A stretch of 64,000 nucleotides of DNA from Deltaproteobacteria bacterium (GCA_014191855.1 BJHF01000004.1:1-64000); one strand, 5' to 3'. Counted from the stretch's first letter, positions 1 through 8,058 are shown. Notes: generated from the sequence alone by a model not told the origin. Program-made: numbers and translations.

Positions 1-1
1 C

Positions 2-250
2 GAGGCGGCGGCGGGCCTCTGGTCGACGGCGGTGGTCATGGCGATGGTGGCGGCCATGGTGGATCTGCGCGGATTTCCCCTGGCTATGGTGCTCGGCGTC
101 GGCGTCGTCAGCCTCGCAGCGCACGCCTGGGCCCTTTGGCGCGTTCATCGCGCGCCCGATCCGCTGCGTCCCTGGCCCGCTCGGGTCTGGCAGGTTGCCT
201 TCCTTGCGGGTCTTGGGTGGTTCGCGTTCGTCTCGCCGTGGCGGGCGTGA
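2..250 (+). CDS. C-terminal part of a membrane protein (5' end outside window)
   Basis: The frame is open from the first bases of the window to a TGA stop at 248-250, so only the last 82 residues are visible. They are strongly hydrophobic: one helix at about residues 8-22, a second at about 27-48, a short basic/proline loop (RVHRAPDPLRPWPAR), and a final helix ending in WRA. This looks like the end of a polytopic inner-membrane protein. No family motif is visible, so the function is unknown. The next gene starts 16 nt later, and its predicted -10 box lies just after this stop. Confidence 0.6.
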   Translation, partial: EAAAGLWSTAVVMAMVAAMVDLRGFPLAMVLGVGVVSLAAHAWALWRVHRAPDPLRPWPARVWQVAFLAGLGWFAFVSPWRA

Positions 251-255
251 ACCGC

Positions 256-261
256 TACGCT
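256..261 (+). promoter_or_regulatory. Predicted -10 box of a leaderless promoter
   Basis: TACGCT lies 5 nt upstream of the GTG at 267, and no Shine-Dalgarno sequence is present. The spacing would place the transcription start at or next to the start codon. The same arrangement recurs at many genes in this window. Confidence 0.45.
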
Positions 262-266
262 GCCGG

Positions 267-1337
267 GTGACTTCGCTCCTGCTCGTGTTCGGCTGCACGC
301 CGGATCCCGCCGCCGTGGAATCCGGCGGCCCCTGCGCGGGCCCCGCTGCGCCCGCGATCGACATCGAAGGCGCCGTGGCTGGCACCCGCGAGTCCGCGAC
401 CTCCTACGCGATCCCGTGGTCGGGCGAAACGCGGGATCTGGCCCTTCACGCCTGGTACCCTACCAAGGACACCGAGGGCGAAGCGGCGCGTTGGCTCGAC
501 CTGTTCGACGATCCAAACTCGCTCGTGGATGCGTCGTTCGCGCCGATCAACGAGACCTGCCTCGCGCCGCTCGTGGTGTACTCGCACGGCTCGCAGGCGT
601 GGGCCGGAAACGGGGCGCCGATCCTGCGTCAATTGGTGAACGCCGGCTGGGTGGCGGCCGCACCCGACCATACCGACAACCTGCTCACCCAGAACGAGGA
701 CCCCAAACCGGAGACCTTCCCACTGCTCCGCACGCTGGACGTGAAGGCCACGATCGACTGGATCGAGGGTTTGCCCGAGGATGATCCGCTGTACGGCCGC
801 GTGGACACCTCCAAGGTATTCGTGTTCGGCCACAGCTACGGTGGGCAGACGTCCTGGCTGCTTGGTGGTCCGACCTTCGACGCTACGGCCATCGCGACCG
901 CGTGCGCCTCCAGCGAATTGGGCTGCACGGAGGCTGAAGAGGCCGCGTTTGCCGAGCGCGCGGTTGATCCCCGCGTTGTCGCCGTTGCCCCGTTGGCCGG
1001 CACCGTCGGCACCAATCTGGTCGCCGACGCCGGCTGGGAAAGCCTCGACCGCCCTGTGCTTTTCATGACCGGCTCGGCGGATGGCGACGGGACCGAGGCG
1101 TTCACCCGCGCGGCCGCCGGCGATGTCACCTGGGTGGAGCTGGCCGGCGGCTGCCACGAGTCGTTCACCTCCACGGTCGTGCCGTGCGATCTGGACAAGA
1201 CGCTCGGCCTCACCGTCGCCGCCACCTACATCGCGGACTTCGCCACCCGGGAAGTGCTCAACTCCGAGGACGCGACGGTGCTCGGTGTGCTGGACGGGAG
1301 CGTGGAGGTAGACGCAATCGCGACGCTCCAGCGGTAG
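267..1337 (+). CDS. Alpha/beta-hydrolase lipoprotein (PAF-acetylhydrolase/esterase-like)
   Basis: The protein has 356 residues. The GTG at 267 is chosen because it directly opens a lipoprotein signal (VTSLLLVFGC, with Cys10 as the lipidation site) and follows a TANNNT box by 5 nt. An alpha/beta-hydrolase fold is indicated by an oxyanion-type strand (LVVYSHGSQAW), a nucleophile elbow GHSYGG near residue 188, an acid in FMTGSADGDG, and a histidine in GGCHESF, so the Ser-Asp-His triad looks complete. The order and spacing resemble secreted PAF-acetylhydrolase or cutinase-like esterases. The substrate cannot be told from sequence. It is probably anchored in the envelope facing the periplasm or the outside. 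It converges with the next gene, with 2 nt between the two stop codons. Confidence 0.75.
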   Translation: MTSLLLVFGCTPDPAAVESGGPCAGPAAPAIDIEGAVAGTRESATSYAIPWSGETRDLALHAWYPTKDTEGEAARWLDLFDDPNSLVDASFAPINETCLAPLVVYSHGSQAWAGNGAPILRQLVNAGWVAAAPDHTDNLLTQNEDPKPETFPLLRTLDVKATIDWIEGLPEDDPLYGRVDTSKVFVFGHSYGGQTSWLLGGPTFDATAIATACASSELGCTEAEEAAFAERAVDPRVVAVAPLAGTVGTNLVADAGWESLDRPVLFMTGSADGDGTEAFTRAAAGDVTWVELAGGCHESFTSTVVPCDLDKTLGLTVAATYIADFATREVLNSEDATVLGVLDGSVEVDAIATLQR

Positions 1338-1339
1338 GC

Positions 1340-1996
1340 TCAGCCGTCGCAAGACCCATGTGCTTCAACCCAGGACGTGATCTCGTCCGGGGTGTAGTAG
1401 TCCTTCTGCTTTTCGGCGAGCCTGTCTGCATCCACGTGGGCGTAGATCCAGGTTCGCATCGCGGAGAGCCCCTCGGCGCACCCGCGGGCCAAGGCTTTCT
1501 CGTCGGTAGCGCGCTCGTATTCGGCGAGCGACGCCGAGGTGGTCGGATCCTCGGTGCCGTACCACACGGCGAAGTCGAGGAGCGCGGCAGAGTCCATCTG
1601 CAGGTAATCGTCGATGTGCCCGAGCTCGTGCGCGAGGACGGCGGCCAGCGCCTCGGGTGAGGGTGGGTCGCTCAAAACGACTGGATCGTACTCGATTGTG
1701 TAGCTTCGTGCATAGGGCTCGTTGCCGACGGTATCGAGCTCGGTCCACGCCCGGAAGAACTGCAGATCGTCGTGAGCGGCCACGGCGATGCTCGCGCGAT
1801 CCTGCTCGGGGTAGAGCGCTATTTGAACCTCGTGAAGGAGGGCTGCGAGGCCCGCTTCGGTGGTGATGGCCGCAGCGGGGAGGTTGAGCATGGGGCAGCC
1901 GCATAGCGGATCGAACGAGGCCTGGCTGTCCACCGAGGCGTCACAGGGGGTACACGCCCCGAGGGCGAGCGGCAGCAGAGCGAGGACGGGGCGCAT
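1340..1996 (-). CDS. Lipoprotein with HEXXH zinc-metalloprotease motif
   Basis: The protein has 218 residues and a lipoprotein signal MRPVLALLPLALGAC (lipobox LGAC). HELGH at residues 123-127 is a zincin motif. Further on, YERATDEKALARG resembles the Glu-containing helix that gives the third zinc ligand in gluzincins (ExxxD type). Extra cysteines (CTPC, CGCP, GCAEG, SCDG) suggest disulfides in an exported protein. The family is not recognised beyond 'putative metallopeptidase', and proteolytic activity is an inference from the motif. It converges with the esterase gene and diverges from the Uma2 gene. Confidence 0.65.
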   Translation of the reverse strand: MRPVLALLPLALGACTPCDASVDSQASFDPLCGCPMLNLPAAAITTEAGLAALLHEVQIALYPEQDRASIAVAAHDDLQFFRAWTELDTVGNEPYARSYTIEYDPVVLSDPPSPEALAAVLAHELGHIDDYLQMDSAALLDFAVWYGTEDPTTSASLAEYERATDEKALARGCAEGLSAMRTWIYAHVDADRLAEKQKDYYTPDEITSWVEAHGSCDG

Positions 1997-2024
1997 ACGG
2001 ACGCTTGGCTCAAGGGAACCGCGC

Positions 2025-2030
2025 TATACT
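2025..2030 (+). promoter_or_regulatory. Predicted -10 box of a leaderless promoter
   Basis: TATACT is followed by 8 nt and then the ATG at 2039. No ribosome binding site is visible. It matches the GCTANNCT-like box seen before several other genes here. Confidence 0.5.
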
Positions 2031-2038
2031 ACCGGGCC

Positions 2039-2635
2039 ATGGGCGAACCCGCAGTCCAACCGCTGACGTACGCCGAGTATCTCCAGCTTGAGCTGAACAC
2101 GGGAATCAAACACGAATGGCGCAGCGGCGTCGCCGTCGCGATGGCGGGGGGCACGCTCCCGCATGCTCAGCTCTCCACGCGGCTGCTCGGGATCCTGTAC
2201 GGCCGCCTCCTCAAAAAGCCTTGTCAACCCTGGAACTCCGACGCGAAGGTTCGCATCCCCACCGAGGACGTCTCGACCTACCCCGACATCTCGGTCGTTT
2301 GCGGGGATCCCGTGCGCGACGAGCTCGATCGCAACACGATCACGAACCCGACGGTGCTGTTCGAGGTGCTCTCGGAGTCCACGGAGAACTACGACCGCTC
2401 GGAGAAGTTCGCCTACTACCGGGCGTTACCGAGCCTGCGGGACTATGTGCTGGTGTCCTCCCACCGAATCGCGATCGAGCACTACGAGCGGCGCCCCGAC
2501 GGTTCCTGGCTGTTTCGTGAGCTTGGGGCTGGAGAGGTGCTCAGCCTGCGGAGTCTTCGCGTGCGGCTACGCGTGAGCGAGGTGTACGCCGGCGTGGAGT
2601 TGGAGGCTCGGCGGGCGCGGCTGAAGGGGGGGTAG
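2039..2635 (+). CDS. Uma2-family restriction-endonuclease-like protein (DUF820)
   Basis: The protein has 198 residues, about the usual length for Uma2/DUF820 proteins of the PD-(D/E)XK nuclease superfamily. The typical order is visible: LTYAEYLQLE at the N terminus, KHEWRSGVAVAMAGGT, then YPDISVV (Asp83), LFEVLSESTENYDRSEKF (Glu109 and Lys123), and a final strand region with ERRPDGSW. These are the expected catalytic positions. The family is widespread and expanded in cyanobacteria and other genomes, but its biological role is poorly known. The gene stands alone and appears leaderless. Its TAG stop is followed 6 nt later by a conserved hairpin element. Confidence 0.85.
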   Translation: MGEPAVQPLTYAEYLQLELNTGIKHEWRSGVAVAMAGGTLPHAQLSTRLLGILYGRLLKKPCQPWNSDAKVRIPTEDVSTYPDISVVCGDPVRDELDRNTITNPTVLFEVLSESTENYDRSEKFAYYRALPSLRDYVLVSSHRIAIEHYERRPDGSWLFRELGAGEVLSLRSLRVRLRVSEVYAGVELEARRARLKGG

Positions 2636-2641
2636 AACGGG

Positions 2642-2692
2642 GCGAAGCGCGCGGCCCGGTCCCAGTGTCAGGCGCGGGTAGGGGCGCTTCGC
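2642..2692. repeat. Stop-proximal hairpin element, copy A
   Basis: Perfect 9-bp arms GCGAAGCGC (2642-2650) and GCGCTTCGC (2684-2692) enclose 33 nt. The enclosed part contains CCCGGTCCC, TCAGGCG and GGGTAGGG, and its CCC and GGG can form an inner stem. It begins 6 nt after the TAG stop of the Uma2 gene. Related copies lie at 7277, 37864 and 59248, and possibly 20753. There is no T-run, so it is not a canonical rho-independent terminator, but a termination or mRNA 3'-end role is possible. Confidence 0.7.
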
Positions 2693-2704
2693 GGTGTGGA
2701 TTGG

Positions 2705-3640
2705 GGGGGGACGAGCAAAGGTCGAGGGGTGAGCGGCCACCCTGGGGGGGAACGCGCGCTCGCGTTCACCCGACGCGCCCCCGCGGCCGCACGGGTGTCG
2801 CGACACTCGACTCCGCCGCGCGATTCACGGTGTTCGCCCGTATCGCACCCCGTCGGAGCGGGCGACGGGCGCGCAAATCTCCAGGGGTGAGCTCCCACCC
2901 TGGGGGGAACGCGCGCTCGCGTTCACCCGACGCGTCTCCCCGAGCGAGCTGGTGTCGCGACACTCGACTCCGCCGCGCGATTCGCGGCGTTCGTCCGTCC
3001 GGCACCCTGTCGAAGCGGGCGACGGGCGCGCAAAGGTCGAGGGGTGAGCGGCCACCCTGGGAGGAACGCGCGCTCGCGTTCACCCGACGCGCCCCCGCGG
3101 CCGCACGGGTGTCGCGACACCCGAACGAACTGCGAAAGTCACGGCGTTCGTCCGTCCGGCACCCTGTCGAAGCGGGCGACGGGCGCGCAAAGGTCGAGGG
3201 GTGAGCTCCCACCCTGGGGGGAACGCGCGCTCGCGTTCACCCGACGCGCCCCCGCGGCCGCACGGGTGTCGCGACACACGACTCCGCCGCGCGATTCGCG
3301 GCGTTCGTCCGTCCGGCACCCTGTCGAAGCGGGCGACGGGCGCGCAAAGGTCGAGGGGTGAGCGGCCACCCTGGGGGGGAACGCGCGCTCGCGTTCACCC
3401 GACGCGCCCCCGCGGCCGCACGGGTGTCGCGACACGCGACTCCGCCGCGCGATTCGCGGCGTTCGTCCGTCCGGCACCCTGTCGAAGCGGGCGACGGGCG
3501 CGCAAAGGTCGAGGGGTGAGCGGCCACCCTGGGAGGAACGCGCGCTCGCGTTCTCCCGACGCGCCTCCCCGGCCGCACGGATGTCGCGACACTCGACTCC
3601 GCCGCGCGATTGACGGCGTTCGTCCGTGCAGGGCTTCATC
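2705..3640. repeat. 157-bp tandem repeat array, six copies
   Basis: Six near-identical units follow each other. The landmark palindrome GTGTCGCGACAC starts at 2795, 2952, 3109, 3266 and 3424, and its variant ATGTCGCGACAC at 3581, giving spacings of 157, 157, 157, 158 and 157 bp. Each unit also carries GGGGTGAGC(TC/GG)CCACCCTGG, AACGCGCGCTCGCGTTC, CGCACGGG and ATTCGCGGCGTTCGTCCGT. No gene is supported in this stretch. Open frames exist on both strands in several phases, but they simply translate the repeat. A related two-copy array lies at 26.0-26.4 kb in the opposite orientation. Confidence 0.9.
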
Positions 3641-3701
3641 GCGGCGGGCTGGGTCTACTGCGATTGATCGGCGGAGGTCGAGCCCAACCCCGGGGCTGTG
3701 G

Positions 3702-3707
3702 TAACCT
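3702..3707 (+). promoter_or_regulatory. Predicted -10 box of a leaderless promoter
   Basis: TAACCT is followed by CCAAAA and then the ATG at 3714, with no Shine-Dalgarno sequence. Confidence 0.4.
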
Positions 3708-3713
3708 CCAAAA

Positions 3714-4097
3714 ATGCTCGCCCTCCTCCTCGCCTGCGCCCGCCCGATGGCCGTCGGGGATTCGCCGGATTCGGATGAGCCGCCGGGGTTGGAGTGGACG
3801 GAGGACACGGGGCCGACGACGGCGACCGTGACCTTTGAGAACGCCACCGACTCCCACCTCAATGTATTCATGTCGACCGACACGATGTGGGTCCTGGACG
3901 GGGTAGGTCTCGACCCGGGCCAGTCGACCTCAAGCCAGCTCGATACTGGAATATGGACGTTCGTGCTGCACGACGACGCATCACACTGTTGGTCGGCAAC
4001 CGGGGTCAACGTACGCGTCGGCGATGCGTTGGAGTACACCGTGACGAGCCTCCCCGGTGAGATCGTCGAGAACCTCAACTGCACCGGCAGCGGCTGA
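3714..4097 (+). CDS. Small lipoprotein of unknown function
   Basis: The protein has 127 residues and a very short lipoprotein signal (MLALLLAC). A Pro/Asp/Glu-rich linker follows, then a single beta-rich domain (TATVTFENATDSHLNVFMS ... GVNVRVGDALEYTVTS) and a C-terminal NLNC. No known family is recognised. The ATG at 3714 is chosen because it opens the signal and follows a TANNNT box by 6 nt. It sits just upstream of the radical SAM operon on the same strand, with a 133-nt gap and its own predicted promoter, so a functional link is only possible, not shown. Confidence 0.6.
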   Translation: MLALLLACARPMAVGDSPDSDEPPGLEWTEDTGPTTATVTFENATDSHLNVFMSTDTMWVLDGVGLDPGQSTSSQLDTGIWTFVLHDDASHCWSATGVNVRVGDALEYTVTSLPGEIVENLNCTGSG

Positions 4098-4216
4098 CCG
4101 GCCCAGCCACGCGACCACGCTCGCCGACCGCACCGCGATGCAGGGCCACCACCGATGGAACCGGGTCTTGGCCTACTGCATCGCCCAAATCCGCCGCGCC
4201 GGCTCGGCCTCGGTGC

Positions 4217-4222
4217 TACCTT
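4217..4222 (+). promoter_or_regulatory. Predicted -10 box of a leaderless promoter
   Basis: TACCTT is followed by 8 nt and the ATG at 4231. No ribosome binding site is visible. It would drive the radical SAM-radical SAM-ferredoxin operon. Confidence 0.4.
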
Positions 4223-4230
4223 CGCAGCCG

Positions 4231-5964
4231 ATGGACGCCGCTCAGCCGACCCCGGAGCAGACCCGCTTGCTCGCCAACGAGGCGGTCGCCAACGAGGCGA
4301 AGCACTGGGTGCGGCTCACCGCGGCGTGCAACAGCAAGTGCATCTTCTGCCTCGACGCGGAGGCGCAAGATGGGCGCTTCATGGCGTTCAACGACATTTG
4401 CACGGAGATCCGGCGGGGCCGCGAAGAGAAGGGGGCCACGCGCCTCGTCGTGAGCGGCGGGGAAGCGACGATCCACCCGCGCTTTCACGACGCCGTCGCC
4501 TACGCGAAGTCGCAGGGGTACCGCTGGGTGCAGACGGTTACCAACGGCGTTCGCATGGCGGATCGGGACTTTTTCCACGCGGCGGTCGCGTCGGGCCTCG
4601 ATGAGATCACGTTCTCGCTCCACGGCCACACCCCCGAGCTGCACGACCGCCTCACGCAGACAAAACGCGGCTTCGAGAACCTCATGCGCGCGATGATCCG
4701 CGCGGTGCGGGATGGCCGGGTGATCGTGAACGTGGACGTGTGCATCAACAAGCAGAACGTCGATCATCTTGAAGCGATCGTGGCGCTGTGCTCGCGGGTG
4801 GGCGTGCGCGAGTTCGACCTCCTCCACGTGATTCCACAGGGAGAAGCGTTCGAAAATCGGAACGAGCTGTTCTACGATGTGGACGAGCACGCCGAGTCGT
4901 TGAGGAAGGTGTTCCGCCTCGCGCGGCACCCCGGCTTCCACATCTGGACCAACCGCTTCCCGGTTCAGCACCTCGAAGGCCTCGAAGAGCTGATCCAGGA
5001 TCCGCACAAGATGCTCGACGAGGTGGGCGGCCGCCGCGTGCAGTTCCGACGTTACCTCGACGAAGGCGCGCCCATCGACTGTCGCGACGCGAAGCGCTGC
5101 CCGCACTGCTTCATCGAGCCGTTCTGCTCCGCCCTGGACCGGCAGGTGGCTCGCGCTCACGTCGGCGGCTTCGACACGTTTGACGTTGGTGATCGGTGGG
5201 ACCTTGCGGCCGAAGCACCGAAAGGGATCCGTTGGATCTCCGCTTCCACCCTGCCGGACTCGCTGGAACGCCCAGTCCGGATCCCCGCGGAAGCACTCGA
5301 TAGCCGCGCGCTCCCGGCCGGCTCGCGGGTCGTCGTCTCCCGCTGGGAAGAGCTCGCAGCGGCCGACGCCACCGGCCTCGAAGTGGAGCTGCGCCTCGAC
5401 AAGGCGCTGTGTACCTGGCTTCTCGAGCACCCCGAGCGCCTGCAGGCGAACCACGTTCTCCATGCGCCGACCCGCCACTCCGCCGGCGAGTCGGCCGAGC
5501 TGGACCCCGCCTGGCGGGCGTTCTTCCTGGCTTTGGGCCGACGGGTGCGCGTCGAGAACCTCCCCGCCTGCCTGGCGCCCGGCACCGAGCTCGTGCCCGC
5601 CACCCGCCGTCTCGACGCGGCCTTGTTCCACGACGACGGCCGCTGGGGCATCGACGCCTTCGTTGACGAGTACATCGGTGAGCATTACCGGGCGAAGTCC
5701 CTGCGTTGTAAGGGCTGCCCCGTTTCTGCGCGCTGCGGCGGCCAACACCTTCAGTCGATCCGCGCCCACGGCTTCGCGCAGCTGGTCCCGCTGAGCGGCG
5801 CCTGGGCCGAAGATGCGGCGGCCCAGCTCGCGTCCTGGCCGACGACCGATCCCGATCCGCGCCTCGCCGCGGGCTCCCCCGTGCAAGCACCCCCGCCCCG
5901 CTTTCCGGTGCCGGGCGCCGCCCCCGTGCCATTCGTGGACACCGACGCGGGCCGGAGGAGCTGA
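4231..5964 (+). CDS. Radical SAM enzyme with two extra Cys clusters
   Basis: The protein has 577 residues. CNSKCIFC (Cys33, Cys37, Cys40) is the CX3CX2C motif that binds the [4Fe-4S]-SAM cluster, and SGGEATIHP is the glycine-rich SAM-binding strand. After the radical SAM barrel, CX5CX2CX5C (Cys284, 290, 293, 299) looks like a first auxiliary-cluster site. A second Cys set, CKGC...ARC (493, 496, 502), lies near the C terminus in a region resembling a second SPASM-like half. The tail is proline-rich. The substrate is unknown. The start at 4231 fits a leaderless promoter, and upstream codons in frame look non-coding. The TGA overlaps the next ATG by 1 nt (TGATG), so the two radical SAM enzymes are translationally coupled. 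Confidence 0.8.
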   Translation: MDAAQPTPEQTRLLANEAVANEAKHWVRLTAACNSKCIFCLDAEAQDGRFMAFNDICTEIRRGREEKGATRLVVSGGEATIHPRFHDAVAYAKSQGYRWVQTVTNGVRMADRDFFHAAVASGLDEITFSLHGHTPELHDRLTQTKRGFENLMRAMIRAVRDGRVIVNVDVCINKQNVDHLEAIVALCSRVGVREFDLLHVIPQGEAFENRNELFYDVDEHAESLRKVFRLARHPGFHIWTNRFPVQHLEGLEELIQDPHKMLDEVGGRRVQFRRYLDEGAPIDCRDAKRCPHCFIEPFCSALDRQVARAHVGGFDTFDVGDRWDLAAEAPKGIRWISASTLPDSLERPVRIPAEALDSRALPAGSRVVVSRWEELAAADATGLEVELRLDKALCTWLLEHPERLQANHVLHAPTRHSAGESAELDPAWRAFFLALGRRVRVENLPACLAPGTELVPATRRLDAALFHDDGRWGIDAFVDEYIGEHYRAKSLRCKGCPVSARCGGQHLQSIRAHGFAQLVPLSGAWAEDAAAQLASWPTTDPDPRLAAGSPVQAPPPRFPVPGAAPVPFVDTDAGRRS

Positions 5965-7046
5965 TGGCAAACCTCGGTTATCTCCAGCTCACCCGCGACT
6001 GCAAACAGGCTTGCCGCTTCTGCAGCAATCCGCCGAGCGGCGTGGATCTCGAGCTGGAGGAGATGCACGGCCTGATCGACGACCTTGTGGGCCGCGGGTA
6101 CGACGGCGTGATCCTCACCGGGGGCGAGCCGACCATCGCGCCGCTGCTGTTACCGGCGGTGCACTACGCGAAGTCGCGGGGCCTGTTCATTCGGATGATC
6201 ACCAACGGCCACCGGATCGCCGAGCGCGAGTTCCTTCGCGAGCTGGTTGAGGCCGGCCTCACCCACGTGCACCTGAGCCTGCACTCCAGCCGCGCGATCG
6301 TTCACGATTTTCTAACCCAAACGCCGGGAAGCCACGGGCACATCGATTCGGCGCTGGGCCATGTCGCCGCCCTCGGCATCACCGCCGACATCAACACGGT
6401 CATCAACGCCTTCAACAGCGATCACCTCGATGAAACGGTGCGCTGGGTCGTGGCCCAGCATCCCCATGTGCGCCACTTCGTGTGGAACAACATGGATCCG
6501 AACATGAACCGTGCGGAGAGGAATCCCGACGTGATTCCCCGGCTCGGGGAGTTCGAGCTGAGCCTGCGCAAGGCGATGCGGTTCCTGTCGAGCACCGGCC
6601 GGAGTTTTCGGGCCGAGCGCGTGCCGCTCTGCTTCATGGCGGAGTTCCCGGAAGCCAGCACCGAAACCCGAAAGATCGTCAAGGAAGAGGAGCGCTGCAT
6701 CCGATTCTTGGATCGCAAGGGCTTTGTGCTGCAGAAGCAGTTCTTGCACGGCAAGACCGCCGCCTGCGACCGCTGTGCGATGGACCCGGTGTGCGCCGGC
6801 TTGTACAGCATGAACTACCACTATGACCCGGCGGAGCTGTTTCCGCTCACGGGCGACCCGGTGGCGGTGATGCGTGCGGTCCTGCGTCGCGAGCCGGAGC
6901 CGGAGCTGGTGGAGCGGGTCCTGGCGCGGCGCGGGATGAGAAGCGACGAACAACCGGACGATCATGGGCAACGCGCGGAGGGGGGCGGCACGGTGTCGCC
7001 TGACCATCGCGAAAGCGCCCGCGTGGTCGTCGGCAACCGAGGTTAG
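5964..7046 (+). CDS. Second radical SAM enzyme with C-terminal Cys cluster
   Basis: The protein has 360 residues. CKQACRFC (Cys13, Cys17, Cys20) is a CX3CX2C SAM-cluster motif at the extreme N terminus, followed by ILTGGEPTIAP. A C-terminal CDRCAMDPVC (Cys268, 271, 277) plus an upstream EERCIRF suggests an auxiliary iron-sulfur site of SPASM/twitch type. It is related in layout to the preceding enzyme but much shorter, so the pair may act in sequence or as a heteromer. The last 40 or so residues are Arg/Gly-rich and probably disordered. The start overlaps the upstream stop, and the ferredoxin gene begins 2 nt after this stop. Confidence 0.8.
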   Translation: MANLGYLQLTRDCKQACRFCSNPPSGVDLELEEMHGLIDDLVGRGYDGVILTGGEPTIAPLLLPAVHYAKSRGLFIRMITNGHRIAEREFLRELVEAGLTHVHLSLHSSRAIVHDFLTQTPGSHGHIDSALGHVAALGITADINTVINAFNSDHLDETVRWVVAQHPHVRHFVWNNMDPNMNRAERNPDVIPRLGEFELSLRKAMRFLSSTGRSFRAERVPLCFMAEFPEASTETRKIVKEEERCIRFLDRKGFVLQKQFLHGKTAACDRCAMDPVCAGLYSMNYHYDPAELFPLTGDPVAVMRAVLRREPEPELVERVLARRGMRSDEQPDDHGQRAEGGGTVSPDHRESARVVVGNRG

Positions 7047-7048
7047 GC

Positions 7049-7270
7049 ATGGCGAACGCGGCGAAGAAGCACCCGAAGAACGTGCCGGGCCCTTGGTACG
7101 TGGATCTCACATGCATCGCGTGCGATACCTGCACGGACATCTCGCCGGAGGTGTTTGGTCGCGATGGCGACCGCAAGGCGTTTGTACGGGAGCAGCGCAC
7201 GGAAGATGCGGCGTTGTTCCTGTTTGCGATGGAGAGCTGCCCGGTGGAAGCGGTGGGGAGCGAGGAGTAG
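7049..7270 (+). CDS. Single-cluster [4Fe-4S] ferredoxin
   Basis: The protein has 73 residues. CIACDTC (Cys22, Cys25, Cys28) plus CP (Cys64) form the CX2CX2C...CP ligand set of small monocluster ferredoxins. Residues such as ISPEVFGRDGDRKAFV match the usual ferredoxin middle. It is the last gene of the radical SAM operon, 2 nt downstream of the second enzyme, and most simply supplies electrons to one or both radical SAM enzymes. Its TAG stop is followed by hairpin element copy B. Confidence 0.85.
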   Translation: MANAAKKHPKNVPGPWYVDLTCIACDTCTDISPEVFGRDGDRKAFVREQRTEDAALFLFAMESCPVEAVGSEE

Positions 7271-7276
7271 GGCTGG

Positions 7277-7325
7277 GCGCTGCGCGGCAACCGGTTGGAA
7301 ACAGGCGGGGTTCGCGGCGCAGCGC
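7277..7325. repeat. Stop-proximal hairpin element, copy B
   Basis: Perfect arms GCGCTGCGC (7277-7285) and GCGCAGCGC (7317-7325) enclose 31 nt that contain CCGGTTGG and ACAGGCG, with an inner AACC/GGTT pairing. It begins 6 nt after the TAG stop of the ferredoxin gene. Confidence 0.6.
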
Positions 7326-7354
7326 GGCGCCGCCCCGGAGAGCGTTGCGGTGGC

Positions 7355-7490
7355 CGGATGAGGCCATGCTGTCGCGACACATTCTCACAGCGTCCGCGGC
7401 CGGAGTGGGCCATGCTGTCGCGACACATTCTCACGGCGTCCGCGGCCGGAGTAGGCCATTCTGTCGCGACACATTCTCACAAAGCCATTG
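7355..7490. repeat. 46-bp direct repeat, three copies, each with TGTCGCGACA
   Basis: Three tandem units of 46 bp contain TGTCGCGACACATTCTCAC followed by GCGTCCGCGGCCGGAG. The palindrome TGTCGCGACA starts at 7370, 7416 and 7462. No coding capacity is supported. Confidence 0.8.
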
Positions 7491-7509
7491 GGGCCGGCTC
7501 GCCATCAAC

Positions 7510-7690
7510 GATGTGAGAGTCGCTCCGGCCGATATGAGAGTCCCCCCCTGGGTTCTGAGAACGATTCGAGTGGTGTTTTCTCACAACGCGATCGGTGAGG
7601 CGCTCGCGTTGGTCGATCTGAGAAAAACGGTGTAAAAACGTTCTCACTTCTGGCAGGGGGGCCGGCCGCCCCTGCGGGTGTGAGAATCAG
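7510..7690. repeat. Dispersed ~180-bp intergenic element, copy 1
   Basis: The stretch alternates GTGAGA-type and TTCTCAC-type heptamers (for example GATGTGAGAGTCGC, CGATCTGAGAA, GTTCTCACTTC, GTGTGAGAATC). It contains a hairpin with arms GCAGGGG (7653-7659) and CCCCTGC (7669-7675). It aligns with 38097-38255 in the same order, including GAGGCGCTCGC and GGGGCCGGCCGC. No gene is visible here. Confidence 0.7.
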
Positions 7691-7697
7691 GGTCGAG

Positions 7698-7776
7698 CCG
7701 CCCGCCGCCCGCCGCGCCCCGCCGCCCGCCGCCCGCCGCGCCGCGCCGCGCCGCCCGCCGCGCCGCGCCGCCCGCC
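7698..7776. repeat. Low-complexity GCC/GCCC/GCGCC tract
   Basis: The segment consists almost only of GCCGCCC and GCCGCGC blocks between the dispersed element and the next convergent gene. It would translate to Ala/Arg/Pro repeats in any frame and is taken as non-coding. Confidence 0.7.
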
Positions 7777-7785
7777 CCACTCGCC

Positions 7786-8058
7786 TCACTCCTCCGGCGG
7801 CCTCGGCGGCGCATCCATGTGGTAGGTGTGGGCGTCGTCGTCTACGGGATCGGCTGGTGGCGGGCCCAGATCCGCGGAGGAGCCGGCCAATGGGCCGAGT
7901 CCCTGAACGCGTGCGATGTGCTGGATCGCCCCGCCGATCGTCCGGCGCTGCTCTTCTTCTTCAGGCGACTTCGGCTGTTTCAACACAAAGAAAGCCGTGC
8001 GTGCCCACCAGCCCCAGATGAGCACCAGCATCGCGACCAGCGGAATCCACAGCGGCAC
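7786..8058 (-). CDS. Small single-span membrane protein
   Basis: The protein has 90 residues when started at the GTG at 8058. One transmembrane helix (IPLVAMLVLIWGWWARTAFFVL) lies at the N terminus. It is followed by a charged helix (KSPEEEEQRRTIGGAIQHIARVQG) and an acidic, proline-rich tail. The GTG is preferred over an upstream ATG at 8109 because TATCCT lies 6 nt before it, and the upstream ATG would overlap the divergent hydrolase start. No family is recognised. Confidence 0.6.
   Translation of the reverse strand: MPLWIPLVAMLVLIWGWWARTAFFVLKQPKSPEEEEQRRTIGGAIQHIARVQGLGPLAGSSADLGPPPADPVDDDAHTYHMDAPPRPPEE

Noticed and set aside
255-1352. Long minus-strand open frame opposite the esterase gene
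   Set aside because: It is an Arg/Gly/His-rich antisense translation of a gene with clear hydrolase motifs; high GC content produces such shadows.
2665-3704. Many open frames through the 157-bp array
   Set aside because: They simply translate the tandem repeat in several phases on both strands and lack starts, ribosome binding sites or any domain.
4216-5970. 584-residue minus-strand frame opposite the first radical SAM gene
   Set aside because: It has no domain, lies exactly antisense to a motif-rich gene, and has the His/Arg/Val-rich composition typical of a shadow frame.
7355-7490. Three 46-bp repeats considered as a CRISPR array
   Set aside because: The units are directly adjacent with no unique spacers, and no cas gene is in the window.
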